Shown here: positions 1 through 7,284 of the stretch, piece after piece | Layout: each line of letters opens with the position of its first letter | Position numbering within the stretch: position 1 is the first letter of the stretch | NCBI GenBank assembly: GCA_032250585.1 | Contig: JAVVFH010000105.1 | Span: 1 to 11,310, forward strand | Length of the DNA stretch: 11,310 bases | Direction of reading: 5' to 3' | Source: JAVVFH01 sp032250585 | Lineage (GTDB): Bacteria; Pseudomonadota; Gammaproteobacteria; Xanthomonadales; SZUA-36 | Program-made: the position numbers and the translations under genes | Notes under the pieces: generated by a model | Told to the model about the DNA's origin: nothing | The model's database searches: none | The model's input: the letters and a program-made list of their open reading frames with translations, nothing else

Positions 1-1
1 G

Positions 2-1861
2 ATTTCCTACCGCGTGCACCAGGGCTTCGAGCATGCCGGCGTGGCCCTGTCGGCGGCCGTGCAGATCATGGCGCGCTCGGACCTGGGCTCCAGCGGCGTG
101 ATGTTCACGCTGGACACCGAATCGGGCTTCCGCGATGCGGTGTTCATCACCGCCTCCTACGGCCTCGGCGAGACCGTCGTACAGGGCTCGGTCAACCCCG
201 ACGAGTTTTACCTGTACAAGCCGGCGCTGGCCTCCGGGCACGACCCGATACTGCGCCGCAACCGCGGCTCCAAGGCCATCGAGATGGTGTACGACGACAG
301 CGAGGCCGGCGGCGTGATCACCCGCGAGGTCGACGATGCGCGGCGCCTGCGCTTCAGCCTCAGCGACGAACAGGCCATCGAACTGGCGCGCCAGGCCGTG
401 ACCATCGAAGAGCATTACGGCAAGCCGATGGACATCGAGTGGGCACTGGACGGCGAAACCGGCAAGCTGTACATCGTCCAGGCGCGGCCGGAGACGGTCC
501 GCAGCCGCGCCGGCAACGTCGTCGAACGCTACCGCCTGGAACGGCAGGGCAACGTCATCTGCGAGGGCCGCAGCATCGGCCACCGCATCGGCGCCGGCGC
601 CGCGCGGGTGATCCAGTCGATCGAACAGATGAACCAGGTCAAGGCCGGTGACGTGCTGGTCACCGACATGACCGATCCGGACTGGGAGCCGATCATGAAA
701 CGCGCTGCGGCAATCGTAACCAACCGCGGCGGGCGCACCTGCCACGCGGCCATTATCGCCCGCGAACTCGGCATCCCGGCGGTGGTCGGCTGCGGCGACG
801 CGACGCAGCGCATCCCGGCGGACACGAAGGTCACCGTTTCCTGCGCCGAGGGCGACAGCGGTTACGTGTACGACGAGGAATTGCCCTTCGCGGTGCTGGC
901 CGATTCACTGGACGACATGCCGCCGGCACCGCTGAAGATCATGATGAACGTCGGCAACCCGGACCGGGCCTTCGATTTCGCCCAGATCCCCAACGCCGGC
1001 GTCGGCCTGGCACGGCTGGAGTTCATCATCAACCGCATGATCGGCGTGCACCCCAAGGCCCTGCTGCAGTTCGATTCGCTGGATCAGGAAACCCGCGCGC
1101 TGGTGGAGAAGAAGATGGCCGGCTACGCGGACCCGTTGAGCTTCTACGTCGACCGCCTGGCGGAGGGCATCGGCACCATCGCGGCGGCCTTCGCGCCCGC
1201 CCCGGTCATCGTGCGCTTGTCGGACTTCAAGTCCAACGAGTACGCGAACCTGATCGGCGGCGCGCAGTACGAACCGCAGGAAGAAAACCCCATGCTGGGC
1301 TTTCGCGGCGCCTCGCGCTTCGTCAGTCCGGATTTCCGCGATTGCTTTGATCTTGAATGCCGCGCTTTCCTGAAAGTCCGTGACGCGATGGGCCTGCGCA
1401 ACGTCTGGGCGATGATTCCCTTCGTGCGAACCCCGGCCGAAGGCCGCCAGGTGATCGAGGTGATGAAAAAATGCGGTCTCGAACAGGGCCGCGACGGTTT
1501 GCGCATCATCATGATGTGCGAACTGCCGTCGAACGCGCTGCTGGCCGACGAGTTCCTGGATATTTTCGACGGTTTTTCCATCGGTTCGAACGACCTGACC
1601 CAGCTCACGCTCGGCCTGGACCGCGATTCAGGCCTGATCGCCCACCTGTTCGACGAGCGCAACGAAGCGGTCAAGATGCTGCTGTCGATGGCAATCCGGG
1701 CCTGCAAGCGGCGCGGCAAGTACGTGGGCATCTGCGGACAGGGGCCGTCCGACCACCCCGACCTTGCCGAGTGGCTGATGGACGAAGGCATCGAGAGCAT
1801 GTCGCTGAACCCCGATACCGTGGTGGATACCTGGCTCAGGCTGGCTGCGCACAAGGCCTGA
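2..1861 (+). CDS. ppsA: Phosphoenolpyruvate synthase, 5'-truncated by window edge
   Basis: This enzyme makes phosphoenolpyruvate from pyruvate and ATP (releasing AMP and phosphate), the cytoplasmic entry step of gluconeogenesis. The frame is open from base 2, giving 619 visible residues, and there is no start codon because the gene enters from the left. Numbering from the GTG codon at 14, the remainder of the ATP-grasp nucleotide-binding domain comes first and ends near IVQARPE (154-160). The swivelling phosphohistidine domain follows, with GGRTCHAAI and its phospho-accepting His244. The C-terminal TIM barrel carries GICGQGPSDHPD with catalytic Cys574. The His-to-Cys distance is 330 residues, the same as between His421 and Cys751 of E. 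coli PpsA. By that alignment about 175 N-terminal residues are missing. No frameshift or lost motif is seen. The neighbour converges on it, and no regulator gene such as ppsR is visible on the side shown. Confidence 0.97.
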   Translation: MSYRVHQGFEHAGVALSAAVQIMARSDLGSSGVMFTLDTESGFRDAVFITASYGLGETVVQGSVNPDEFYLYKPALASGHDPILRRNRGSKAIEMVYDDSEAGGVITREVDDARRLRFSLSDEQAIELARQAVTIEEHYGKPMDIEWALDGETGKLYIVQARPETVRSRAGNVVERYRLERQGNVICEGRSIGHRIGAGAARVIQSIEQMNQVKAGDVLVTDMTDPDWEPIMKRAAAIVTNRGGRTCHAAIIARELGIPAVVGCGDATQRIPADTKVTVSCAEGDSGYVYDEELPFAVLADSLDDMPPAPLKIMMNVGNPDRAFDFAQIPNAGVGLARLEFIINRMIGVHPKALLQFDSLDQETRALVEKKMAGYADPLSFYVDRLAEGIGTIAAAFAPAPVIVRLSDFKSNEYANLIGGAQYEPQEENPMLGFRGASRFVSPDFRDCFDLECRAFLKVRDAMGLRNVWAMIPFVRTPAEGRQVIEVMKKCGLEQGRDGLRIIMMCELPSNALLADEFLDIFDGFSIGSNDLTQLTLGLDRDSGLIAHLFDERNEAVKMLLSMAIRACKRRGKYVGICGQGPSDHPDLAEWLMDEGIESMSLNPDTVVDTWLRLAAHKA

Positions 1862-1877
1862 GCCCGGAATCAGGCCT
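1854..1877. terminator. Hairpin across the ppsA stop codon in the convergent gap
   Basis: A perfect 8-bp inverted repeat, AGGCCTGA at 1854-1861 and TCAGGCCT at 1870-1877, encloses an 8-nt loop. It contains the ppsA TGA and most of the 26-bp gap to the stop of the convergent peptidase gene, so a bidirectional stop is plausible. No T-run follows on either strand; on the plus strand only the weak tctgcttta comes after. It may therefore be an imperfect intrinsic terminator or a 3'-end stabilising hairpin. The function is inferred from position. Confidence 0.4.
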
Positions 1878-1887
1878 GCAATCTGCT

Positions 1888-3909
1888 TTAAAGTTCTCTG
1901 GGCCGGCAATCGTTGGCCAGGAATTCTTCGATCAGGCGCAGCGTTTCTTCGTGGTGCCGGTAATACCAGGGCATCTGGTGCGGCATGTCGTCGATCAGCG
2001 CGAGTTTGGCCGGCACGCGCTTTTTGACGGCGTCATAGAATCCTTTTGCGTGCCAGGAGGGCGTGCGCACGTCGCGGTCACCCACGTACAGCAGGATCGG
2101 CAAGCTCGCCTTGTCCGTGTGTTGCATCGGGTCCATTCCGGTCACCGTCTGGCCCTGCAGCAAGCGCTGCAGGCGGTTTTCACTCCAGCTGTTTCCGAGC
2201 CGCTGCAGGTCGCAGACCGGCGCGCCGGCGATCGCGCACTGATAGGGGCTGTCTTCCCGCACCGTCGCGGCCACCGCGGCGAAGCCTCCGTAGGAGTAAC
2301 CGAAGATGGCCAGCCTGCGCGGGTCGGCGATGCCCTGCTCGACCAGCCACCGCGCGCCGTCGTCCTTGTCGTCCTGCATGGCCTGGCCCCACTCGCGGTC
2401 GCCGGCCAACCAGAGTTTGCGGCCCAGCCCGGAGCTGCCCCGATACTGGGGCCGCAGCACCGCGTACCCGCGCGACGTCAGAAACGGAACCCAGCCGGAT
2501 CCGTCCCAGCCGGCATTGTCCCGGGCCCACGGACCGCCGTGCGGATGAATGACCGTCGGCAGCGGACCCTGCTCTTTGGTCCAGCCGGCGGGCAGATCCA
2601 GGATGGCGGGGATTTCCAGCCCGTCCCGCGCGCTGTAGGTCACCCAGCGCTGCTCGCCGATGTCCTCGCTGTCGATCCAGGGCCGCTGACTGCCGAGAGT
2701 CTGCACCCGCTGGCGATCGACCAGCAAGTGATAGGCAGGCGGGTTCCGGGCACTCTCGGTCATGAACAGGATGCGCGAAAGGTCGTCGTTGTAGTCCGTT
2801 ATTACCACGCGCTGACCTTCGAAGGCCTGCTTCAGCCCCTCGTGGAGCGCGCGCATGTCCGGGTCCACGAAAGTGGTCTCGGTGGCGGGCCCGGCAACGG
2901 TGAAACCGATCAGCTGGTTGAAGTTGCCCGGCTGATTGCCGAACCGCAAGGCACTGATGGAAAAACGTGCGTGCGCCACCAGCGGCTCGCCGTCGAACTT
3001 CCGCGTTTTGGGATCGTACATCCAGGCCTGAACCTGATCGGAAAACTGGTCCGTCAGCACGTAGTACTTGCCGCTGACATCATCGATGCCGACGACCCGC
3101 ACCGTGTAGCGGTCGGTCAGCCGGGTCGTGAGTGGCGCGTGGACATCGAATTCTCCGGTTTCTTCATTGAGAATCAGGATGCGCTGCTCGTATTCGTCCT
3201 TGCTGACGCCGTCGACTTCCTCCCGGGTCAGGACTTTGCCGTCGCGTGGGTGAAACAGCCCCGGTGAAGTCCGCCCTCCAGCGCGCAGCAGCAGCGAGGC
3301 CTTGTCGGTCTCGAGGTCGTAGAGAAAGTAATCGGCCTGCAGGGTGAGACTGTTGACCCGTTGAATGATGACCTGCGTCGGATCCAGAGGCAGCGTATTG
3401 ACCAATGACGCGCTGCCGGCGATCTCCAGGCAACGCTCTATCCGCTCGCTGACGCCGAAGCGGCGTGAGCCGCCGGTGAAGGCTTCGGAAAACTTCGTGT
3501 GTTTGGCGTCCGTCAGGTAGTTTTTGAAAATGAAGGTCGCAGTGGAGCCGATGTCTTTGCCTTCGCCGCAGCCGGCCAGGTTGCCGGTCCACTCCTGGCG
3601 CGCCGTCACCAGGATGCGCCCCGCCTTCAGCGCGTTGGCGCCGATGAACTTCATGTGCTCGCCGCTGGGCGTGATCACCGGGCCCTGGTCAAGGTTTTCC
3701 AGGTCCCAGGTCGCCAGCGCCGTTTTCCGGTAATCGGAGCCGGGGGCGGCAATAATGGCCACGATCTGTTTGCCATCGGCGCTCATGGACACGGAGCTGA
3801 TCGCCGGCAGCCGCGCGATGGACTCGATCGGGATGGCTTCGGCCGCAACCTTGCCCGCGGCGAGGGCCAGGGCCAGGGCGAGCAAAGAGCGCCGTGTCTT
3901 CCACTTCAT
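1888..3909 (-). CDS. Exported S9-family serine peptidase (prolyl oligopeptidase / acylaminoacyl-peptidase type)
   Basis: The 673-residue product should hydrolyse short peptides in the periplasm. I chose the ATG at 3909 because it opens a signal peptide (MKWKTRRSLLALALALAAG, cleavage near residue 25) and has a GGAG Shine-Dalgarno at 3917-3920. The frame stays open to an ATG at 3999, but that codon lies in the T-tract of the upstream terminator. Residues of roughly 30 to 400 fit the beta-propeller that covers the active site in this family. The alpha/beta-hydrolase domain follows, with HGGP (457-460), the nucleophile motif GYSYGG (Ser539), the likely acid Asp613 in VGDRDVRTP and the likely base His644 in DDMPHQM. 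The triad is complete. Substrate specificity (dipeptidyl, acylaminoacyl or oligopeptide) cannot be read from sequence. It lies downstream of a TonB-dependent receptor on the same strand, which suggests it processes imported material. Confidence 0.9.
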   Translation of the reverse strand: MKWKTRRSLLALALALAAGKVAAEAIPIESIARLPAISSVSMSADGKQIVAIIAAPGSDYRKTALATWDLENLDQGPVITPSGEHMKFIGANALKAGRILVTARQEWTGNLAGCGEGKDIGSTATFIFKNYLTDAKHTKFSEAFTGGSRRFGVSERIERCLEIAGSASLVNTLPLDPTQVIIQRVNSLTLQADYFLYDLETDKASLLLRAGGRTSPGLFHPRDGKVLTREEVDGVSKDEYEQRILILNEETGEFDVHAPLTTRLTDRYTVRVVGIDDVSGKYYVLTDQFSDQVQAWMYDPKTRKFDGEPLVAHARFSISALRFGNQPGNFNQLIGFTVAGPATETTFVDPDMRALHEGLKQAFEGQRVVITDYNDDLSRILFMTESARNPPAYHLLVDRQRVQTLGSQRPWIDSEDIGEQRWVTYSARDGLEIPAILDLPAGWTKEQGPLPTVIHPHGGPWARDNAGWDGSGWVPFLTSRGYAVLRPQYRGSSGLGRKLWLAGDREWGQAMQDDKDDGARWLVEQGIADPRRLAIFGYSYGGFAAVAATVREDSPYQCAIAGAPVCDLQRLGNSWSENRLQRLLQGQTVTGMDPMQHTDKASLPILLYVGDRDVRTPSWHAKGFYDAVKKRVPAKLALIDDMPHQMPWYYRHHEETLRLIEEFLANDCRPREL

Positions 3910-3949
3910 GGTTCGTTCTCCGTTCTCACGTATCCGGGTTGCAGCGTCA

Positions 3950-3955
3950 ATTTTA
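3950..3955 (-). promoter_or_regulatory. Candidate -10 element for the S9 peptidase gene
   Basis: On the minus strand this reads TAAAAT, five of six matches to the sigma-70 -10 consensus, and would start a leader of about 34 nt before the ATG at 3909. A promoter is expected here because a strong terminator closes the receptor gene just upstream. No good -35 box stands at the right distance, so this is a weak call. Confidence 0.27.
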
Positions 3956-3999
3956 ACCCGAAACCGCGACCGCCGTCGGGCGACCAATTTCCACCCCAT

Positions 4000-4032
4000 A
4001 AAAAAAGCAAGCGGCGCCGAAGCGCCGCTTGC
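4000..4032 (-). terminator. Strong rho-independent terminator of the TonB-dependent receptor gene
   Basis: Read on the minus strand, GCAAGCGGCGC and GCGCCGCTTGC form a perfect 11-bp stem (4007-4017 and 4022-4032) closed by a TTCG loop, followed at once by seven T residues (4000-4006). UUCG tetraloops are exceptionally stable in RNA. The hairpin starts about 40 bases after the receptor stop at 4075. The plus-strand side has no T-tract, so it acts only leftward. It should separate receptor and peptidase transcription, apart from read-through. Confidence 0.93.
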
Positions 4033-4038
4033 CGGTTT

Positions 4039-4051
4039 GACCCCAGGGGTC
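4039..4051. repeat. Short palindrome between receptor stop and terminator
   Basis: GACCCC and GGGGTC form 6-base arms around a single central base. It lies between the receptor stop codon and the main terminator hairpin. As RNA the inner pairs cannot close, so at most a small 4-bp hairpin forms. It could add to 3'-end protection or be a protein-binding site; nothing in the sequence decides this. Confidence 0.35.
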
Positions 4052-4074
4052 TGTTATCGCCTCTTCGGTGTTGC

Positions 4075-7041
4075 TCAGAAGCGGAAGTTCACACGACCGA
4101 AGATCCGGCGCCCCAGCAGGCTGGCCTGGGTCCCTGAGATCGGTATGTTGCCACGCGTCTGAACTGCGCCGGCCGCTCCGGCAGACACCTCGTCGGGGTC
4201 CTCGTCGAAAATGTTGTTGATTCCGAGCAGGAAATCCCATTTGTCCTGCTGGTAGAGAAACGAGATGTTGTGCTGAAACCATGCGTCAAAAGTGATGTCC
4301 CGAATGGCGTTGGGTTCACCGAAATAGTTGATTTCAGCATCGTCGGTTCGAAACGCATCCGTTTCCGATGCGAACTGCAGGAAATAGGTAACGGACCAGT
4401 CATTTCTGCGTGCCGTGGCGCGGAAGTTGGTTACGACTTCGGGCGTGCCGATGTCTCCAACCACGTCCAGTTCGTCGAATCCGGACACCAGTCCCGGATC
4501 GAACAGCTCGAATACGTTTTCCAGCTGCCAGGTGGTCTGAGCCTCCAGGTCCAGGCGCCCCCAGCCGAAGTCTTGCGCCCAGGTCAGGTTAAAGTCGATG
4601 CCTTCGACCGTCTGGCTGTTGATGTTGACGAAGCTGTCGTTGACGCGGGTGATATTGAAGGCCCCGGTCGGGTCATCCGCACCGTTGCGTTGCAGCAGAT
4701 CACAGAACGCGTTGGGGAAATTTTCACTCGCGTAGCAGCCCGAAGCGATCGCGCCTGCACCCAGCTGGGCAATCTGGTCGTCGACCTCGATCTTGAAGTA
4801 ATCCACCGCGAAGTTCAGGTTGGCGAACTGCGGTGACCAGACGAAACCGAGCGTATAGGCGTCGGAGGTCTCGGACTCGAGGTTATCAACACCGCCGCCG
4901 GAGACAATCAAAGCAGAAGAACCGGTGCCGGCATAGTCCGGAGGGATGCCCTCGGCGGCGCAGTTGTTTCGCAGGTTCTCGTTGGAGCTGTCGCCCCATT
5001 CGACGCAGGGATCGATGGTGGTCTGTGGCAGGAACCCCGTCTGGTCGCCCAGGAATTGCTCGAACAGCGCCGGGGCGCGGAAGGATGTTCCGGCCGTGCC
5101 GCGCAACCGCAGGGCGGGTACGACCTGCCAGTTCAGGCCGGCCTTCCAAACCGAATCGCTGCCACCGCGGTCATAATCAAAATACCGCGCGGAACCGTTC
5201 AGGGTGAGTGATTCGAAACCGGTCACGCCTGCCAGAAGCGGTATCTCGACCTCGGCGAAGATCTCGGCAACGTTGTTGTCACCCTTGGTGATCCGCGCTG
5301 ATGACTGGCCCCACAAATCACCGCTCTGCGAGAGCGGGTCAGGCTGATCGTCGATGCTGAAATCCCGGTACTCTAAGCCCAGGGCCGTACCCACGGTGCC
5401 TGCGGGCAGATCGAACAGGTCGCCGGTAACGATGCCGGTCACCTGCCACTGCTCATAAACCGTGTTACCGAGCGTGTCAGCGCCTATGATGTCTACCAGC
5501 CTTGCCATGTCGGTTCCGTCCAGCAGGGCCGGATCGTAGGGGTCATAGGTCGGGGAATTGGGGTCGAACTGCACGTCGCCGGAGCGACTCGCGACGATGG
5601 CGTTGCTTGCGTAGTCGCCATCTGAGCGCGAGTAACTGCCATAGACCTGCCAACTCCAGAAGCGGGCCGTTGGCAACATCCCTGAAAGCCCCGTCGTAGC
5701 GTAGAAGTAGTCGACATCGTTGCTTACGTTGGATGGGTAGGGATAGATGGGCTGTGTCAGTTGCCCTTCGACCGGCGACAGCGCCGGGTCGACCGGGTTG
5801 AAGGTCGGGTCATTGGCGTAAGCGAAAAAGGGGGCTCCGGTCAGTGCCGCAGCCTGGGCGCCGCCGATCAGGGGAAAGAACTGGCGCCAGCCGACGGCGG
5901 TCGTTTCCCTGTTGCTGTAAAGGAATTCCGCATCCCATTCGACGTTTCCGAAAGTAAAGTCAGCCGTGCCATAGATATTGATGCGTTCTTGCTCGTTGAT
6001 GGCCGTTTCCGAAAGCAGGAAATCGCCGAAGCGGACCGTTTCGTACCAGGCCTGCCCAAGCGGGTCGTCGTCAAAATCGTTGTTCGCGCGGGCCCGGCGA
6101 CCGTCGATGGGGCCGTTGAACACGCCATCCGGAGACGTGATCCAGCGCGTGCCCGTGAGGGCGTCGATAACCGAGTCGAACCACATGTTGTAACAGCCGG
6201 CCCCCTCGGTGCCGGCAATGGCAGAGCGGTCTTCCCGGTCAATACGCCTGCCACTGGAGTCCGTCACCCGATCCCTCTCACAGCCGAGGAAGTCACGGTC
6301 ACCCACCTCGAGGGATTCCTGTTTGGTGTACTGTGCGGATAACGTCATGCTGCCGCTGTCGAAGTTCGCGCCGGTAATGAAACCAAGACGGTAAAATTCG
6401 CCACCGCTGTCAAACGGAGCATCGGCGGTAACACTGATTTCCGTTTCATCGACGGAGCGGCGGGTGATGATATTGGCCACGCCGGCGACGGCGTCGGAAC
6501 CGTAGATGGAGGAACTGCCGTCCAGCACGATTTCGAAGCGCGTTACCGCGATGTCGGGAATGGAGGAAAGATCAAGCGCCTGGACCTGCCCGCGTGTGCC
6601 GGAACCACCGGGACGCCGTCCGTTGAGCAGGGTCAGGGTACGCGTAGTGCCGAGGCCGCGCAGGTCGAGGGTCTCAACCCCCGTGCCGCCCTGGATCACA
6701 AAGCCGTTGAACTGGTTGTTCAGCTGCGTGGTGCCGGCGGCGACCGTAGAGCCCTGCAGAATGTCCGCCACGCTCAGCTGACCCGCCTGGAACTGCGTCT
6801 CGGCGTTGATGATCTGCATTGGGGAGGTGGAGGTGAAGTCCTGCCGCTTCAGCAGCGAGCCGGTCACCTCGACACGACCCAGATCAGCGCGGTCTTCTTC
6901 CTCTTCAGTGATCTGCTCTTCGTCATCAGCGTCATCGGCGTCATCTTGCGCCCAGGCGTAATTGGCCGTACAAGCCAGAATCAGTGCGAGCAAAAACATG
7001 TGCCATAGGGATTTTTGCCCGGAGCTTCCCCTGTTAGTCAT
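4075..7041 (-). CDS. TonB-dependent outer-membrane receptor (substrate unknown)
   Basis: This 988-residue protein should form a 22-stranded outer-membrane barrel that imports a ligand using energy from TonB-ExbB-ExbD. The ATG at 7041 follows a GGGAGAG Shine-Dalgarno (7049-7055). A signal peptide ends at AWA (29-31). A strongly acidic stretch comes next (33-51). The plug domain spans roughly 55-200: VEVTGS (57-62) resembles the TonB-box region of this group, and it also has LRGLGTTRTLTLLNGRR (127-143) and IYGSDAVAGVANIITRR (179-195). The barrel fills the rest and ends in the terminal aromatic motif GRVNFRF. Three closely spaced cysteine pairs (254/283, 679/694, 769/780) probably sit in external loops. 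The type with an LLNGRR plug resembles receptors abundant in Xanthomonadales and Caulobacterales. The ligand cannot be named; the S9 peptidase downstream hints at peptides, by inference only. Hand-counted lines of this gene run about 48-62% GC, below most neighbouring genes. Confidence 0.95.
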   Translation of the reverse strand: MTNRGSSGQKSLWHMFLLALILACTANYAWAQDDADDADDEEQITEEEEDRADLGRVEVTGSLLKRQDFTSTSPMQIINAETQFQAGQLSVADILQGSTVAAGTTQLNNQFNGFVIQGGTGVETLDLRGLGTTRTLTLLNGRRPGGSGTRGQVQALDLSSIPDIAVTRFEIVLDGSSSIYGSDAVAGVANIITRRSVDETEISVTADAPFDSGGEFYRLGFITGANFDSGSMTLSAQYTKQESLEVGDRDFLGCERDRVTDSSGRRIDREDRSAIAGTEGAGCYNMWFDSVIDALTGTRWITSPDGVFNGPIDGRRARANNDFDDDPLGQAWYETVRFGDFLLSETAINEQERINIYGTADFTFGNVEWDAEFLYSNRETTAVGWRQFFPLIGGAQAAALTGAPFFAYANDPTFNPVDPALSPVEGQLTQPIYPYPSNVSNDVDYFYATTGLSGMLPTARFWSWQVYGSYSRSDGDYASNAIVASRSGDVQFDPNSPTYDPYDPALLDGTDMARLVDIIGADTLGNTVYEQWQVTGIVTGDLFDLPAGTVGTALGLEYRDFSIDDQPDPLSQSGDLWGQSSARITKGDNNVAEIFAEVEIPLLAGVTGFESLTLNGSARYFDYDRGGSDSVWKAGLNWQVVPALRLRGTAGTSFRAPALFEQFLGDQTGFLPQTTIDPCVEWGDSSNENLRNNCAAEGIPPDYAGTGSSALIVSGGGVDNLESETSDAYTLGFVWSPQFANLNFAVDYFKIEVDDQIAQLGAGAIASGCYASENFPNAFCDLLQRNGADDPTGAFNITRVNDSFVNINSQTVEGIDFNLTWAQDFGWGRLDLEAQTTWQLENVFELFDPGLVSGFDELDVVGDIGTPEVVTNFRATARRNDWSVTYFLQFASETDAFRTDDAEINYFGEPNAIRDITFDAWFQHNISFLYQQDKWDFLLGINNIFDEDPDEVSAGAAGAVQTRGNIPISGTQASLLGRRIFGRVNFRF

Positions 7042-7069
7042 AACGAGTCTCTCCCGTAAATAGTTAAAA

Positions 7070-7099
7070 TATGTACCTTTACATCATTCGCTTTGATAA
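7070..7099 (-). promoter_or_regulatory. Candidate proximal promoter of the receptor gene
   Basis: On the minus strand TTATCA (7094-7099) and TACATA (7070-7075) stand 18 bases apart and could be -35 and -10 boxes, giving a leader of about 20 nt. Both are weak consensus matches. The stretch is AT-rich compared with the flanking genes, which supports a regulatory role here but does not choose between this and the distal candidate. Confidence 0.3.
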
Positions 7100-7151
7100 G
7101 GCGCAGATCGGCGCGTGCGCAGGCATTAAATTATCGTTAAAAACGGATGTA

Positions 7152-7180
7152 TTAGTAGCAGGAATGAAATCTATTTGCAA
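7152..7180 (-). promoter_or_regulatory. Candidate distal promoter of the receptor gene
   Basis: On the minus strand TTGCAA (7175-7180) lies 17 bases before TACTAA (7152-7157), which is preceded by TGC as in an extended -10 promoter. Transcription from here would give a leader of about 100 nt that includes a GC-rich repeat island at 7101-7122. It has better spacing than the proximal candidate but only a modest -10. Confidence 0.3.
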
Positions 7181-7247
7181 CACCGAAATGGTCTTAAAAA
7201 GACATGGCTCAAGCAGAACTTGAAAAGCGGCCGGAAGCGCAGCTTGA

Positions 7248-7284
7248 CGCCGGTCAGTCAGAAGGTAACCGGCGCCGGCGTACC
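7248..7284 (-). terminator. Possible weak terminator structures after orn
   Basis: Just past the orn stop (7285-7287) lie overlapping inverted repeats. GGTA (7264-7267) pairs with TACC (7281-7284) around the palindrome CCGGCGCCGG. Alternatively CGCCGGT (7248-7254) pairs with ACCGGCG (7268-7274) over a 13-nt loop. Neither is followed by a T-run on the minus strand, so this is a possible hairpin terminator only. Confidence 0.3.

Noticed and set aside
1471..3267. 598-codon plus-strand open frame across the ppsA end and the peptidase gene
   Set aside because: It overlaps two genes with complete catalytic motifs, has Arg/Pro/Ala/His-rich composition and no recognisable domain. It is a typical GC-rich shadow frame.
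3910..3999. N-terminal extension of the S9 peptidase to the ATG at 3999
   Set aside because: It would place 30 Arg-rich residues before a normal signal peptide and begin inside the T-tract of the receptor terminator. The ATG at 3909 has a good Shine-Dalgarno.
6970..6981. Lipobox-like ILAC in the receptor signal sequence
   Set aside because: Leu at -2 is unusual for a lipobox, and a standard signal peptidase I site (AWA, residues 29-31) follows directly.
7124..7140. Possible Fur box upstream of the receptor (CGATAAT on the minus strand)
   Set aside because: Only one half-site resembles TGATAAT; the other half does not match, so iron control is not supported.
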